From: a bacterium
Lineage (GTDB): Bacteria > Krumholzibacteriota > Krumholzibacteriia > LZORAL124-64-63
Assembly (NCBI GenBank): GCA_018814885.1
Contig: JAHIYU010000105.1
Coordinates: forward strand, 1-60,352
Length of the DNA stretch: 60,352 nucleotides
Reading direction: 5' to 3'
The position numbers and the translations under genes were made by a program. Shown here in pieces: positions 17,562-26,378 of this stretch. Numbering within the stretch: position 1 is the first letter of the stretch; each line of letters opens with the position of its first letter. The notes under the pieces are model-generated. The model was not told the origin of the DNA. It was given only the letters and a program-made list of their open reading frames with translations, and did not search any database.

Positions 17562-18287
17562 CTACCGCTCGAACACCCTCTTGATCCCGCCCCAGCTCAT
17601 CTCGTCCGCCGACACGGGCGAGTGCGAGTAGATCTTCACGTAATCGACGTGCGTCAGGACGCCCGCCTGCGAACCCTCCAGGGTGAGGTAGCCGCCGCCG
17701 AAGAGCGTCGCCTCGGTCGCCTCGAGCAGGGGCGAGAGCGCTTCCTCGGTCGGGCCGACCTCGAGCGTGAGGTGCGCGCCCTCCTTGGTCAGGACCCAGA
17801 CGTTCCAGACGCCGATCCCGAAGGCGTATTCCGTGCCGTCCAGGCCGGTCGGCACGCCGTCGAGGTACATGCGCAGGGACACCGAACCGTATCCTCCCCC
17901 GACGCCGTTGCCGTTGAGAAAGAGACCCAGGACGCGGGTGGGCGGAAAGACGCCCGCGTCCTCCGAGAGCAACACCTTGGTCCAGCCGCAGGTCTCGGCC
18001 TTGTCGAGGCGGACGACGATCCGGTAGTCGTCGGGCAGTTCCAGGCCGTACTGCACGTCGGTGGGGGCGGGCGAATCGTATCCGCACCCGCACTGCGACT
18101 TGAAGGTCAGCTGGTCGCCGCCGACGGACACGTAGCCGCAGGGATCGCCCGGCACGACCCATCCGGTCCAGTCGTCGCCCAGGTCTCCCCGGTCGAATTC
18201 ATCGTAGACGTTCAGGTACCACTCCTGGGACCAGCCGCAGGTTGCCATTGCGAGGACGCAGATCATGATCAAGGTGCAGGTTTTCAT
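17562..18287 (-). CDS. Exported concanavalin-like protein with SWG-type tail
   Basis: A 241 aa exported protein: signal peptide MKTCTLIMICVLAMATCGWSQ, then a mature domain opening with YDEFDRGDLGDDWTGW. That pattern (exDFx..LgxxW) recalls LamG/concanavalin-type laminarinase-fold domains that begin with a strand at the edge of the sandwich. It ends in ADEMSWGGIKRVFER, a variant of the shared tail with one extra residue before the final Arg. A GGGGGG stretch lies 6 nt before ATG 18287. No catalytic residues could be assigned, so ligand binding is as likely as enzymatic activity. Confidence 0.8.
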   Translation of the reverse strand: MKTCTLIMICVLAMATCGWSQEWYLNVYDEFDRGDLGDDWTGWVVPGDPCGYVSVGGDQLTFKSQCGCGYDSPAPTDVQYGLELPDDYRIVVRLDKAETCGWTKVLLSEDAGVFPPTRVLGLFLNGNGVGGGYGSVSLRMYLDGVPTGLDGTEYAFGIGVWNVWVLTKEGAHLTLEVGPTEEALSPLLEATEATLFGGGYLTLEGSQAGVLTHVDYVKIYSHSPVSADEMSWGGIKRVFER

Positions 18288-18493
18288 TGTGACCCCCCAG
18301 GGACGACTGGAAATCTTTCCCGCCACACGTGCGGGCTCGGTTTATTACCATACCACAAATGAGAGATCCATGTCACCCCCCCCCTGCCGGCGACCCGCAT
18401 CGATTGACCATCGCGCCGAGAAGTGAGATCGTGGGGAATGCCATCGTTGATCTCGCGCGGATCGAACGGACACCCGGGAAGGCTGCGGATCAC

Positions 18494-19375
18494 ATGCCGA
18501 AGACCGCCTACCTCATCGACACCATGGCCTACGTGTTCCGGAGCTACTACGGCATGCGCAGCATGTCGGCCCCGGACGGCACGCCCATCAACGCCGTCTT
18601 CGGCCTGGGCATGACGCTGCAGAAGCTGCTGCGCGACCACCGGCCAGAGCTGGCGGCCTGCTGCTTCGACGCGGGGGCCAGGACCTTCCGCAACGACCTG
18701 TTCCCCGCCTACAAGGCGAATCGCAGCAAACCTCCCGAGGATCTGATCCCCCAGTTCGACCTATGCCGCGAACTCGTCGCGCGCATGGGCTTCGCCGTCG
18801 CCATCACGCCGGGCTACGAGGCCGACGACCTGATCGCGACACTGTCGACACGCCTGCGCAGCCGGGGGTACGAGGTGGTCATCGTCACCGGCGACAAGGA
18901 TCTGGCCCAGCTGCTGGAGCCCGGCGTGAGCATCTACAACCTGGCGAAGAACGACTGGTGGAACGCGGAGCGGATGCCCGGCAAGCTGGGCGTACGCGCC
19001 GACCAGGTGGCCGACCTGCTGGCGTTGACCGGGGACGTGGCGGACAACATACCCGGCGTGCGCGGCGTGGGGCCCAAGGCGGCCACGGCGCTGCTGTCCG
19101 AGTTCGGCGATCTCGGCGCCATCTTCGACGATCTCGATCGGGTGGAGACATTGCCGGTGCGCGGCGCAAAAGGCCTGCGCAGGAAGCTCGAGGTAGGACG
19201 CGAAGAGGCGCTGCTCAGCCGGCGGCTCGTGCAACTCGACCTCGACGCGCCCTGCGACCTGGTCCTCGACGACCTGCGATACCGCGGCGCGGTGTCCGCC
19301 GAGCTCGACACCTTCGCCGAGACCTGGGGCCTGCACCGAGTGGCCGACAAGACGCCGCGGATCGGAAGCGCCTGA
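18494..19375 (+). CDS. 5'-3' exonuclease (DNA polymerase I N-domain type)
   Basis: A 293 aa stand-alone 5' nuclease of the FEN/ExoIX type, acting on flaps or RNA primers. N-terminal YLIDTMAYVFRSYYGM is followed by the FDAGARTFRNDLFPAYKANRSKPPEDL segment, the acidic clusters GYEADDLIATL and VIVTGDKDLAQLL, and the helix-hairpin-helix LTGDVADNIPGVRGVGPKAATALL. The D-x-K-D-L and ADD metal ligands are intact, so it should be active. No polymerase domain follows. ATG 18494 starts the family-like sequence; the open frame upstream has no similarity. The SD is weak. Confidence 0.93.
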   Translation: MPKTAYLIDTMAYVFRSYYGMRSMSAPDGTPINAVFGLGMTLQKLLRDHRPELAACCFDAGARTFRNDLFPAYKANRSKPPEDLIPQFDLCRELVARMGFAVAITPGYEADDLIATLSTRLRSRGYEVVIVTGDKDLAQLLEPGVSIYNLAKNDWWNAERMPGKLGVRADQVADLLALTGDVADNIPGVRGVGPKAATALLSEFGDLGAIFDDLDRVETLPVRGAKGLRRKLEVGREEALLSRRLVQLDLDAPCDLVLDDLRYRGAVSAELDTFAETWGLHRVADKTPRIGSA

Positions 19376-19468
19376 CCGCCGTCCGATCTACCGGTAGCCT
19401 TTGATGTCATCGTCGCGTGTACGTTGCGGTTACAATCACGGGCGACGCATCAACGAAGGTGAATCCAC

Positions 19469-20503
19469 ATGCGCATCTGCCTGCTGACCACCCAGGATCT
19501 CGACACCGAACCGTTCCCCAAAGACGACTGGCCCTGCGATCCGCGACCCTTCCTGCCGGACGACACCTGGCACGTGGCGACACTGAAGAAGAAGACCTCC
19601 GTCATGCAGGTCACGCGGCTGGTGCGGGACGGCTTCGACCTCTTCTTCAACCTGTGCGACGGGGCGGCCGACCAGGACGTACCGGGCATCAAGGTCGTCC
19701 GGGTCCTGGAGGAATATGGCGTCCCTTTCACGGGCGCCACCTCGGAGTTCTACGAGCCGTCGCGGGAGGACATGAAGCGGGCGTGCCGCGACCTGGGCCT
19801 CGACACGCCCTCCTACGTGCTCGCCCGCAGCGAGGCGGACGTGGCGCGCGCCGCCGCCGCGCTCCGCTTCCCCCTGTTCGTCAAGCACTACAGCAGCTAC
19901 GCGAGCGTCGATCTGAGCCGCCACTCCCGCGTCCGGGGCCCCGCGGGCCTGCGGCGGCAGACCCGCAAGATGCTGACCCGCCACGGCGCCGCCCTGATCG
20001 AGGAGTTCATCGACGGGGTCGAATGCACGGTCCTCGTCGCCGAGAACCCCGACGACCCCCTGCACCCCAGGACCTACACCCCCATCCAGTACCGCTTCCC
20101 CGCGGGGGAGAGCTTCAAGCACGCCAAGCTGAAGTGGGTGGACTACGACAAGCTCTCCTCGTTCCCGGTCGCCGACCCGGCGCTGGCGGCGAGGCTCAGG
20201 GAGGCTTCGGCGCGCTTCTTCGTGGCGCTCGGCGGCGCCAGCTTCGGCCGCTGCGACTTCCGCGTGGACCGCGCCGGCACGCCGTACATGCTGGAGATCA
20301 ATCCCAACTGCGGCGTCTACTACCCGCCGACCGATCCGGGCAGCGCCGACATATGTCTCGCCCACGACCCGGAGGGTCACGCGGGTTTCACGCGCCGGCT
20401 GGTGACCGCCGCGATGCGCCGGCACAAGTTGCGGACAAGATCGGCGGACAAGACGGGCGCTACGGGGGATCGAGCCGCCCAGGGTCCGGATCGACCGGCG
20501 TGA
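19469..20503 (+). CDS. D-Ala-D-Ala-ligase-like ATP-grasp protein
   Basis: A 344 aa ATP-grasp ligase. It has the N-terminal domain (FDLFFNLCDGAADQDVPGIKVVRVLEEYGVPFTGATSEFY), which resembles the D-alanine-D-alanine ligase N-domain with the NLCDG motif. The ATP-grasp part has FPLFVKHYSSYASVDL, LIEEFIDGVECTVLV and the metal-binding FGRCDFRVDRAGTPYMLEINPNCGVYYP. Such stand-alone homologues act on unknown amino acids or peptides; true Ddl is less likely because the omega-loop region differs. The C-terminal ~25 residues are charged and poorly conserved. It ends 3 bp before the convergent gene. Confidence 0.87.
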   Translation: MRICLLTTQDLDTEPFPKDDWPCDPRPFLPDDTWHVATLKKKTSVMQVTRLVRDGFDLFFNLCDGAADQDVPGIKVVRVLEEYGVPFTGATSEFYEPSREDMKRACRDLGLDTPSYVLARSEADVARAAAALRFPLFVKHYSSYASVDLSRHSRVRGPAGLRRQTRKMLTRHGAALIEEFIDGVECTVLVAENPDDPLHPRTYTPIQYRFPAGESFKHAKLKWVDYDKLSSFPVADPALAARLREASARFFVALGGASFGRCDFRVDRAGTPYMLEINPNCGVYYPPTDPGSADICLAHDPEGHAGFTRRLVTAAMRRHKLRTRSADKTGATGDRAAQGPDRPA

Positions 20504-20506
20504 CCG

Positions 20507-21406
20507 TCAGCGGAACATGGCCTTGACCGCGCCCCAGCTCGCCGCGTCCGCCTCCACCGGAAGCCGGGTGAGCACGAGGGTGTTCGTCTCCACCACGACG
20601 CCGAGGAGCGCCTCCCACTCCGGCGGGCAATCGTTCTCCCCGCAATCCATCCAGGCATAGGGGATCGATTCCTCCAGCATGTCCACCGGGCCTAGGCCCG
20701 GTACGTAGTGGACGTGGCCGACGGTCTCGCCGCGAACGGATCCGATCACGCCGCCGTACTCGTCCGTCGCGACCTGGATGCCGAAATCGATCAGGTAGTC
20801 CATCTTGAGCGCATCATCGAACGAGCCGGCCGGGGTCGCGACGGTGGCGTCGATCGCGGCCACCGTGCCGTGCAGGTAGATGTCGTCCGCCAGCTCCGGG
20901 ACGAGCTGCATCGAGAACGTGGCGCCGACTGTGAGGTCGTCCTCCATGTACAGCCAGGTGCGATGGGGCCACTCGTCCTGCCACATCTCGATGTCGTCCG
21001 CGGTCTTCATGAAGTAGCCGCCGTGCAGGAACAGGGGCCACCACGCTGACCGTGACGCGCCGCCGTATCGCCTCTCGATCTCCTCGCGCAGATCCGGGCG
21101 CGCCCTCCAGATCCTCAACAACAGCGGCGGCAGGGCGGGCGGAGCGTTTCGTCCGGGCCGCGGCACGGAAGCGTGCTCCGCGAGCAGGACCTGGGCCTCC
21201 CCCCCGGGCGTCATGGCCGTCCCCGCTAGTTGCAGGTGCGCCGGCGACGTGAAATCGATGTCGCCGTCGTGGTCGAAGACATGGAACCGATACTCCCACC
21301 GCATGCCGTCCTCGTCGGGCCACAGTGAATCCATGGTCGGCTGGCCGAATGACGCCGCGGCCGCCATCAGGATCGCGGCGGCGGCGAGCGCCCTCGATAA
21401 CCTCAT
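20507..21406 (-). CDS. Exported protein with SWG-type C-terminal tail
   Basis: A 299 aa exported protein. Signal peptide MRLSRALAAAAILMAAAASFG; the mature part begins MDSLWPDEDGMRWEYRF, followed by a mostly beta-sheet domain (TVGATFSMQL, GSFDDALKMDYLIDFG, GETVGHVHYVPGLGPVDM) that recalls DUF-type lipid- or ligand-binding exported domains, but I cannot name the family. One close cysteine pair (DCGENDCPPEW) may be a disulfide. It ends in VEADAASWGAVKAMFR. Start ATG 21406 follows GAGGGGGG. It is divergent from the 21637 gene across a structured spacer. Confidence 0.8.
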   Translation of the reverse strand: MRLSRALAAAAILMAAAASFGQPTMDSLWPDEDGMRWEYRFHVFDHDGDIDFTSPAHLQLAGTAMTPGGEAQVLLAEHASVPRPGRNAPPALPPLLLRIWRARPDLREEIERRYGGASRSAWWPLFLHGGYFMKTADDIEMWQDEWPHRTWLYMEDDLTVGATFSMQLVPELADDIYLHGTVAAIDATVATPAGSFDDALKMDYLIDFGIQVATDEYGGVIGSVRGETVGHVHYVPGLGPVDMLEESIPYAWMDCGENDCPPEWEALLGVVVETNTLVLTRLPVEADAASWGAVKAMFR

Positions 21407-21484
21407 GAGAAACCCCCCTCGTGAATCATCGACGCAGGTAGAACCGTCCGGTTATCATAGCATATCGGGAGGTTGGTGGACGTC

Positions 21485-21539
21485 GATTCTCCGCGGGTGT
21501 GTTTACACCCTCGGGCTTCACCCGCGCTCTGCGAGAATC
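21485..21539. other. Imperfect hairpin in divergent spacer
   Basis: GATTCTC-CGCGGGTG (21485-21499) can pair with CACCCGCG (21519-21526) and GAGAATC (21533-21539), leaving a 6-nt bulge on one side. Inside the loop GTGT and ACAC can also pair. It lies between the divergent genes at 21406 and 21637. It could be a structured leader, an operator or a terminator; the sequence alone does not decide. Confidence 0.45.
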
Positions 21540-21636
21540 CGGCTGACGGGCAGGAAAAGGGAAACGAGCAACCTTCAGCCGGCACTCGCGTATCGAGCCG
21601 AGCGCGATCCGCGATTTTCAGGGCAACGACAGGAAC

Positions 21637-22158
21637 GTGACGGTGAAGGCTCTCTCGTACTCGAGCATGCCGGGAAGCGGTTTCCTGGGCGGCCTGACGT
21701 ACGGACACTGGCTGGAAGAAGATCTGGCCCTGACGATCACTGTCGGGGCGATGGCTCTGGAAGCCGAAACCCGCGTGACCGTCTCCGGCACCTCGGCCCA
21801 TGCCGCCGCGGTCGGCTCGTTCCTGCTGGGTCTCAGGCATTATTTCTCCTCATCAACCGGCAGATCGCCCGTCAGGCCGTATCTCGGTGGCGGTGTGGGC
21901 ATCTATCGCGGGAGTCAGGATGACGTGATATCGGGAACGACGGTCCTGGCGACCTCCCGGCAGGAAACCGCTTTCGGTGGCCGACTCGCTGTCGGGAGCG
22001 ACTTCCTCCTGAGCCGCCACTTCTTGACGGGGCTCGCGGCCGGCTACAACCTCATGACCGATTTCGAGGCGCCGATCGGCGGGAGCCGGAATTACGGCGG
22101 TCCGGAAATGAGCCTTGATCTCAGCTACCTGTTCGGAAGCGGCGCTGCGGACGAATAG
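21637..22158 (+). CDS. Outer-membrane beta-barrel protein, possibly 5'-truncated
   Basis: A 173 aa protein with alternating beta-strands typical of a small outer-membrane barrel (GSFLLGLRHYF, VRPYLGGGVGIYRG, TAFGGRLAVGSDFLLSRHFLTGLAAGYNLM) and an end SLDLSYLFG. The call starts at GTG 21637, but there is no signal peptide. The same frame is open upstream only to a TGA at 21544-21546, and the extra residues are not hydrophobic either. So either the N-terminus was lost or frameshifted, or the true start is in another frame. The strand pattern supports it as once functional. Confidence 0.6.
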   Translation: MTVKALSYSSMPGSGFLGGLTYGHWLEEDLALTITVGAMALEAETRVTVSGTSAHAAAVGSFLLGLRHYFSSSTGRSPVRPYLGGGVGIYRGSQDDVISGTTVLATSRQETAFGGRLAVGSDFLLSRHFLTGLAAGYNLMTDFEAPIGGSRNYGGPEMSLDLSYLFGSGAADE

Positions 22159-22269
22159 AACGACTGGTTGCAGACAAACAGCTGCGGACATGATATCGTC
22201 CCGGCGCGTGGAGTGGGCTCGATGATGATCGGATGATCGTCACCGGACATCGAGAGAGGGAGTTGCGAT

Positions 22270-22623
22270 ATGACCCGGGCGCCCAGCCACACCTCCAGGA
22301 GCACCGTCAAGAGCATCTGGCAGGAATACCGCATCTATGACGACCGCGTCGAGTTCGACACGCATTTCGGGATGATGACCGTTCCGTTCGCCCATATCAA
22401 GCGCATCGACGTGTCCGAGTCCGAGGTCGAAGGGCTCCTCAAGGGCGACCTGCACCTGAAGGGGTTCCGGCCCGCGCTGAAGCTGGACTGGGCCAACTTC
22501 CTGGAACACGTCGTGCTCGACAAGAACAAGGGTCACATCCGACGCGTGCTCTTCACGCCGGAGGACCCCGAGACGTTCAAGGCGGCGCTCGACGCGGCGC
22601 TGGCGCTGTATCGGGAGCGGTAG
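22270..22623 (+). CDS. Small PH-like-domain protein of unknown function
   Basis: A 117 aa soluble protein. The order of strands and a final helix (IWQEYRIYDDRVEFDTHFGMMTVPFAHIKRIDVS ... RVLFTPEDPETFKAALDAALALYRE) resembles a bacterial PH-like domain, in which a seven-strand sandwich is capped by a helix and the phrase about a value falling in an end range (PEDPETFKAAL) is common. No signal peptide. ATG 22270 follows a GAGAGGGAG run. Partner and role are unknown. Confidence 0.75.
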   Translation: MTRAPSHTSRSTVKSIWQEYRIYDDRVEFDTHFGMMTVPFAHIKRIDVSESEVEGLLKGDLHLKGFRPALKLDWANFLEHVVLDKNKGHIRRVLFTPEDPETFKAALDAALALYRER

Positions 22624-22686
22624 TCGCCCCGTGTTCCCTGAATATGCCGCCCCCAACGAATTCCGATGAGCAGTGGCTCCTGTCGA

Positions 22687-23688
22687 TCACCCGCTCAAGA
22701 CGATCCGGTAGCGGGTCCGTCCGCTCCTCAGCCGCTCCAGGGCCTCGTTCACCTGATCAAAACGGTACGTCTCGATAACGGGCTCGATGTGGTGCCGGGC
22801 CGCGAACTCGAGCATCCGGGCGATGGTCGCCGGACTGCCGACCGGTGAGCCGGACACGGAGCGCTGCCCCACGATCAGGGGAAATACGCCGAGATCCAGC
22901 GGCTCGAGCGTCGCGCCGACGAAATGCAGGCGGCCCCGGGGACGCAGGGCCGCGACGTACGCGTTCCAGTCCAGCTTGACGTTGACTGTGGAGAGAACCA
23001 GGTCGAACCGGCCTGCCGACGCGCTTATCGCCTCCGCGTCGCGCGAGTCGACGGCATGATGGGCTCCCATCTCCAGGGCCTCCTCCCGCTTGGCGTCGGT
23101 CGAGGTGAAGGCCGTCACCTCGCAACCCCAGGCGCGCAGGAATTGGAGGGCCATGTGCCCCAGACCGCCGATCCCGATGACCCCGACCCTGGCGGTCGGC
23201 TTAACGTCGAACTGGATCAGGGGGTTGAAGACCGTGATCCCGCCGCAGAAGAGCGGCCCGGCGCTCCGGGCGTCGAGGCCCTCCGGCAGCGCGACCACGC
23301 TGGCGGCATGGGCGCGCACCCGCTCCGCGAAGCCACCGTGACGGCCGACGATCGTCCCCTGGGCCGCCGCACACATGTTGTGGTCGCCAGCGAGACAGGA
23401 CGGGCAGGTCAGGCAATAGCCCGCATGCCAACCCAGTCCGACCCGGTCGCCGACGCGGACGCCGGTCGCCTCGTCTCCCGCCTTCGCGACGGTGCCGATC
23501 ACCTCGTGACCCGGCACCAACGGGAACCGGGTCATCCCCCATTCGTTGTCGAGCATGCTCAGGTCGCTATGGCAGATGCCACAGTGTTCGACATCTATCT
23601 CCACCTCGTGTCGTCCCAGCGGTCCCGGATCGTATTCGTAAGGTTTCAGTTCGCCGCCGACCTCGGATGCCGCGTATGCCTTGATCAC
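22687..23688 (-). CDS. Zinc-dependent alcohol dehydrogenase (NADP-type, YahK/AdhA-like)
   Basis: A 333 aa medium-chain dehydrogenase/reductase oxidising alcohols or reducing aldehydes. Catalytic zinc ligands are C and H in CGICHSD and GHE; the structural zinc site is CLTCPSCLAGDHNMC. The Rossmann motif is VGVIGIGGLGHMALQFLRAWG. The spacing and the WHAGYCLTC segment match cinnamyl-alcohol/YahK-type aldehyde reductases, which usually take NADPH. I use GTG 23688 because GGGAGG is 7 nt upstream and MDR similarity starts there; the frame is open further upstream. Confidence 0.95.
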   Translation of the reverse strand: MIKAYAASEVGGELKPYEYDPGPLGRHEVEIDVEHCGICHSDLSMLDNEWGMTRFPLVPGHEVIGTVAKAGDEATGVRVGDRVGLGWHAGYCLTCPSCLAGDHNMCAAAQGTIVGRHGGFAERVRAHAASVVALPEGLDARSAGPLFCGGITVFNPLIQFDVKPTARVGVIGIGGLGHMALQFLRAWGCEVTAFTSTDAKREEALEMGAHHAVDSRDAEAISASAGRFDLVLSTVNVKLDWNAYVAALRPRGRLHFVGATLEPLDLGVFPLIVGQRSVSGSPVGSPATIARMLEFAARHHIEPVIETYRFDQVNEALERLRSGRTRYRIVLSG

Positions 23689-23906
23689 GCCGTTGCCTCC
23701 CTGTGTGATTGGCTTGTCTCGTCGATCGCACAATATCGCTGCATCTGGGAGGAACGGGTATACCTTGTCCCGTATCGGCCGGCGCGGAACACCCGGGAAA
23801 CGGAGGCCGAGGCCCCTCGGTCGAGTTTCCCGCCGTGACCGCTTGCGGATCGGCGGCCCGGTGATACAATCTGCCCGCATTCCTCACCCCCAGCCGGGTG
23901 GTAACC

Positions 23907-26366
23907 ATGAAGAAGCTGCTGAAGATCCTCGGCTGGACCGCCGGCTCGCTCGTGGCGCTGGTGATCCTGCTCGCCGTCGGCCTGCGGCTGTTTTTGCCCA
24001 TGGAAAAGCTGCGGGATCTGGCTGTCGCGCGCGCCTCGGCCGCCCTGGGACGCGAGGTGACGGTCGAGGACGTGCGGGTGTCGCTGCGCGGCGGGCTCGG
24101 GATCCAGCTGACCGGCGTGAGCATCGGCAATCCCGCCGGTTTTCCCGAGGGACGCCTGCTGACGGCAGGGAACATGGATCTCAAGCTGCGGCTGCGGCCC
24201 TTGTTCTCGCGACAGGTGCACGCCGACAGGCTCGTGATCAACGCCCCGAACATCTCCCTGGTCAAGCTCGGCGACGGGCGGGACAACTTCACCTTCGCGC
24301 CGGCGGAATCCGGCGGCCCGGCGGCCGGCAGCGCCTCCCCCGGGAACACCGGTGCAACTCTCGACCTCGAACGGTTCGAATGCAACGGCGGAGCCTTGAG
24401 TTTCCGGGACGAGGCGGCCGGCACAGGATTTGCGCTCACCGGGCTGCGCCTGGACTGGTCCGTGACCGACGCCGGCGGCGGGCAGCTCGACTCCCGCGGC
24501 GGAACGAGCGCCGACAGCCTGATAATCACCGGGGAGCGGCCGCTCGCGATCGGACCGTTGACCCTGAACCACACGGCGCGCATCGATACGGGGCGCAAGC
24601 GGCTCATCCTGGCCAGGAGCGGGTTGGCCGTGGCCGGCCTGGATTTCGCAGTCACCGCCGAGATCGATTACGATCCGGGAGCCCCGGTCACCCGGGCCGA
24701 GATCGACGGCGGAGCCCTCGACCTTGCCGCCGTCCTGGCCCTGGCGCCCGCGGACAAGGCGGCGGCGCTGGACGGTGTCAAGGCGAACGGGATTCTCGAT
24801 CTGCGGATGACCATCGCCTTCGACCAGGCGCTGGACGATCCCCTGAGCGCCGCAGGATCGCTCGAGCTCAGCGGCGGCCGACTGGAGTTGCCGGACATCC
24901 CCGAACCCATCACCGAACTGGCCGCCGCGGTCGCCTTCGACCTCGACACCCTGCACGTGACGACCTGCAAGGCGAGAACATCCGGGGCGGATCTTGCGTT
25001 CGCCGGGAAGGTGACGGGCCTGAGGCAGCCGGCCGAGGCGAAGATCGAGGGCACCGTCAAGGTGGTCGCCGACCTGGCCGGCCTGCAGGTCTATCTGCCC
25101 GCCGAGCGCAAAGCGACGCTGGCCGGCAGGGCCACCGGGTCGGTCACGCTGGCCGGCCGCCTGGACAGCCCGCGCGATCTGCCGGCCGGCGGCGAGATCA
25201 CCGTCACCGATCTCAGCTACCGCGACGCCAACATCTTCGAGCCCGTGACAGACCTGGACGCCACCGTGACTTTCGGGCCCCGCGACGTGACCATCAAGAG
25301 CTGCCGGGTGCGGCTGCAGCCCAGCAACTTCACACTGAGCGGCGTGGTGCGGGGGCTCGTGCCCGCGCTGACGGCCGAAGCGGCCGCCAGACCGCATCTG
25401 GATTTCAGCCTGGACGCGCCGCTCCTCGACGTCGACAACCTGTTCCCCGCCGCCTGCCCCGGCGCCGCCCCCCGGGGAACGGCGGCCGAGGCTTCGCGCG
25501 CCCCCGTGATCCGGGAGTTCCCCGACTTCACGGGTTCGGGCACGGTCGCCATCGCCAACCTGATCTACGGAGGGGTGAACTTCACCGGCATCACCGGCAA
25601 GGTGGCCATCGCCGACCGCACCGTGACGGTCAGCGAGGCGACCGGTGCGGTCTTCTCCGGACGCGTCACCGGCCAGACGGCGGTCGACCTGCAGGACATG
25701 AAGACCCCCGGATACCGGGGGAGTTTCGCCGCCCGTGGCGTCCAGGCCGATTCGCTGCTCAGCCGGTTCACCCCGCTGAAGGGCCACGTCTTCGGCGCCC
25801 TGGATTTCAGCGGATCTTACGCGGCGGCGGGCAAGGATCCCGCGGCCTTCCGGCGCTCGCTGACCCTGGACGCCCGGAGCGCCATGACCCAGGGCCGGCT
25901 GGTGACCTCGGGCGTGATCCAGCAGGGGTTGAACACCCTGGCCGTGAAGCTCGGACGCACTTTCGACAAGGAGGAGAAGCTGAAGGATATGGCCGGCACG
26001 GTGAAGGTGGCCGGCGAGCGCGTCCACTTCGACCGGTTCACCAGCGAGATGCCGGGCCTGGGCGCATTGACCATCGGCGGCAGCTACGGCTTCGCCGGCG
26101 ATCTGGATTTCCGGGGCGACCTGCTGCTGACCGAGGAGAACTCGCGCAAGCTGCTGCGATCCACGACAGGCGGCCTGCCCGGTGCGCTCGGCAACATCCT
26201 GGGCAAGAAGGACCAGGCCGTGCCGCGCCTGAGGCTGCCGGTGAAGATCGGCGGCGCCTTCACCCGGCCCGATGTCGCTTTGGACTTTTCGGCCCTGGCC
26301 GAGACCGCCGGTCAGGAGGTCGTCGATGAACTGAAGGGAAAACTGGAGGGGCTGTTCAGGAAGTGA
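23907..26366 (+). CDS. AsmA-family outer-membrane assembly/lipid-transfer protein
   Basis: An 819 aa protein anchored by one N-terminal membrane helix (LLKILGWTAGSLVALVILLAVGLRLFL) with the rest in the periplasm. The start of the mature part (MEKLRDLAVARASAALGREVTVEDVRVSLRGGLGIQLTGVSIGNP) is the typical AsmA opening, and the C-terminal part (GKDPAAFRRSLTLDARSAMTQGRL ... FTSEMPGLGALTIGGSYGFAGDLDF) is AsmA_2-like. The family forms long beta-groove bridges that move phospholipids to, or help assemble, the outer membrane. ATG 23907 is used; GTG 23898 is 9 bp upstream. The 26379 gene follows after 12 bp. Confidence 0.9.
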   Translation: MKKLLKILGWTAGSLVALVILLAVGLRLFLPMEKLRDLAVARASAALGREVTVEDVRVSLRGGLGIQLTGVSIGNPAGFPEGRLLTAGNMDLKLRLRPLFSRQVHADRLVINAPNISLVKLGDGRDNFTFAPAESGGPAAGSASPGNTGATLDLERFECNGGALSFRDEAAGTGFALTGLRLDWSVTDAGGGQLDSRGGTSADSLIITGERPLAIGPLTLNHTARIDTGRKRLILARSGLAVAGLDFAVTAEIDYDPGAPVTRAEIDGGALDLAAVLALAPADKAAALDGVKANGILDLRMTIAFDQALDDPLSAAGSLELSGGRLELPDIPEPITELAAAVAFDLDTLHVTTCKARTSGADLAFAGKVTGLRQPAEAKIEGTVKVVADLAGLQVYLPAERKATLAGRATGSVTLAGRLDSPRDLPAGGEITVTDLSYRDANIFEPVTDLDATVTFGPRDVTIKSCRVRLQPSNFTLSGVVRGLVPALTAEAAARPHLDFSLDAPLLDVDNLFPAACPGAAPRGTAAEASRAPVIREFPDFTGSGTVAIANLIYGGVNFTGITGKVAIADRTVTVSEATGAVFSGRVTGQTAVDLQDMKTPGYRGSFAARGVQADSLLSRFTPLKGHVFGALDFSGSYAAAGKDPAAFRRSLTLDARSAMTQGRLVTSGVIQQGLNTLAVKLGRTFDKEEKLKDMAGTVKVAGERVHFDRFTSEMPGLGALTIGGSYGFAGDLDFRGDLLLTEENSRKLLRSTTGGLPGALGNILGKKDQAVPRLRLPVKIGGAFTRPDVALDFSALAETAGQEVVDELKGKLEGLFRK

Positions 26367-26378
26367 AGGGAGGGCGAC

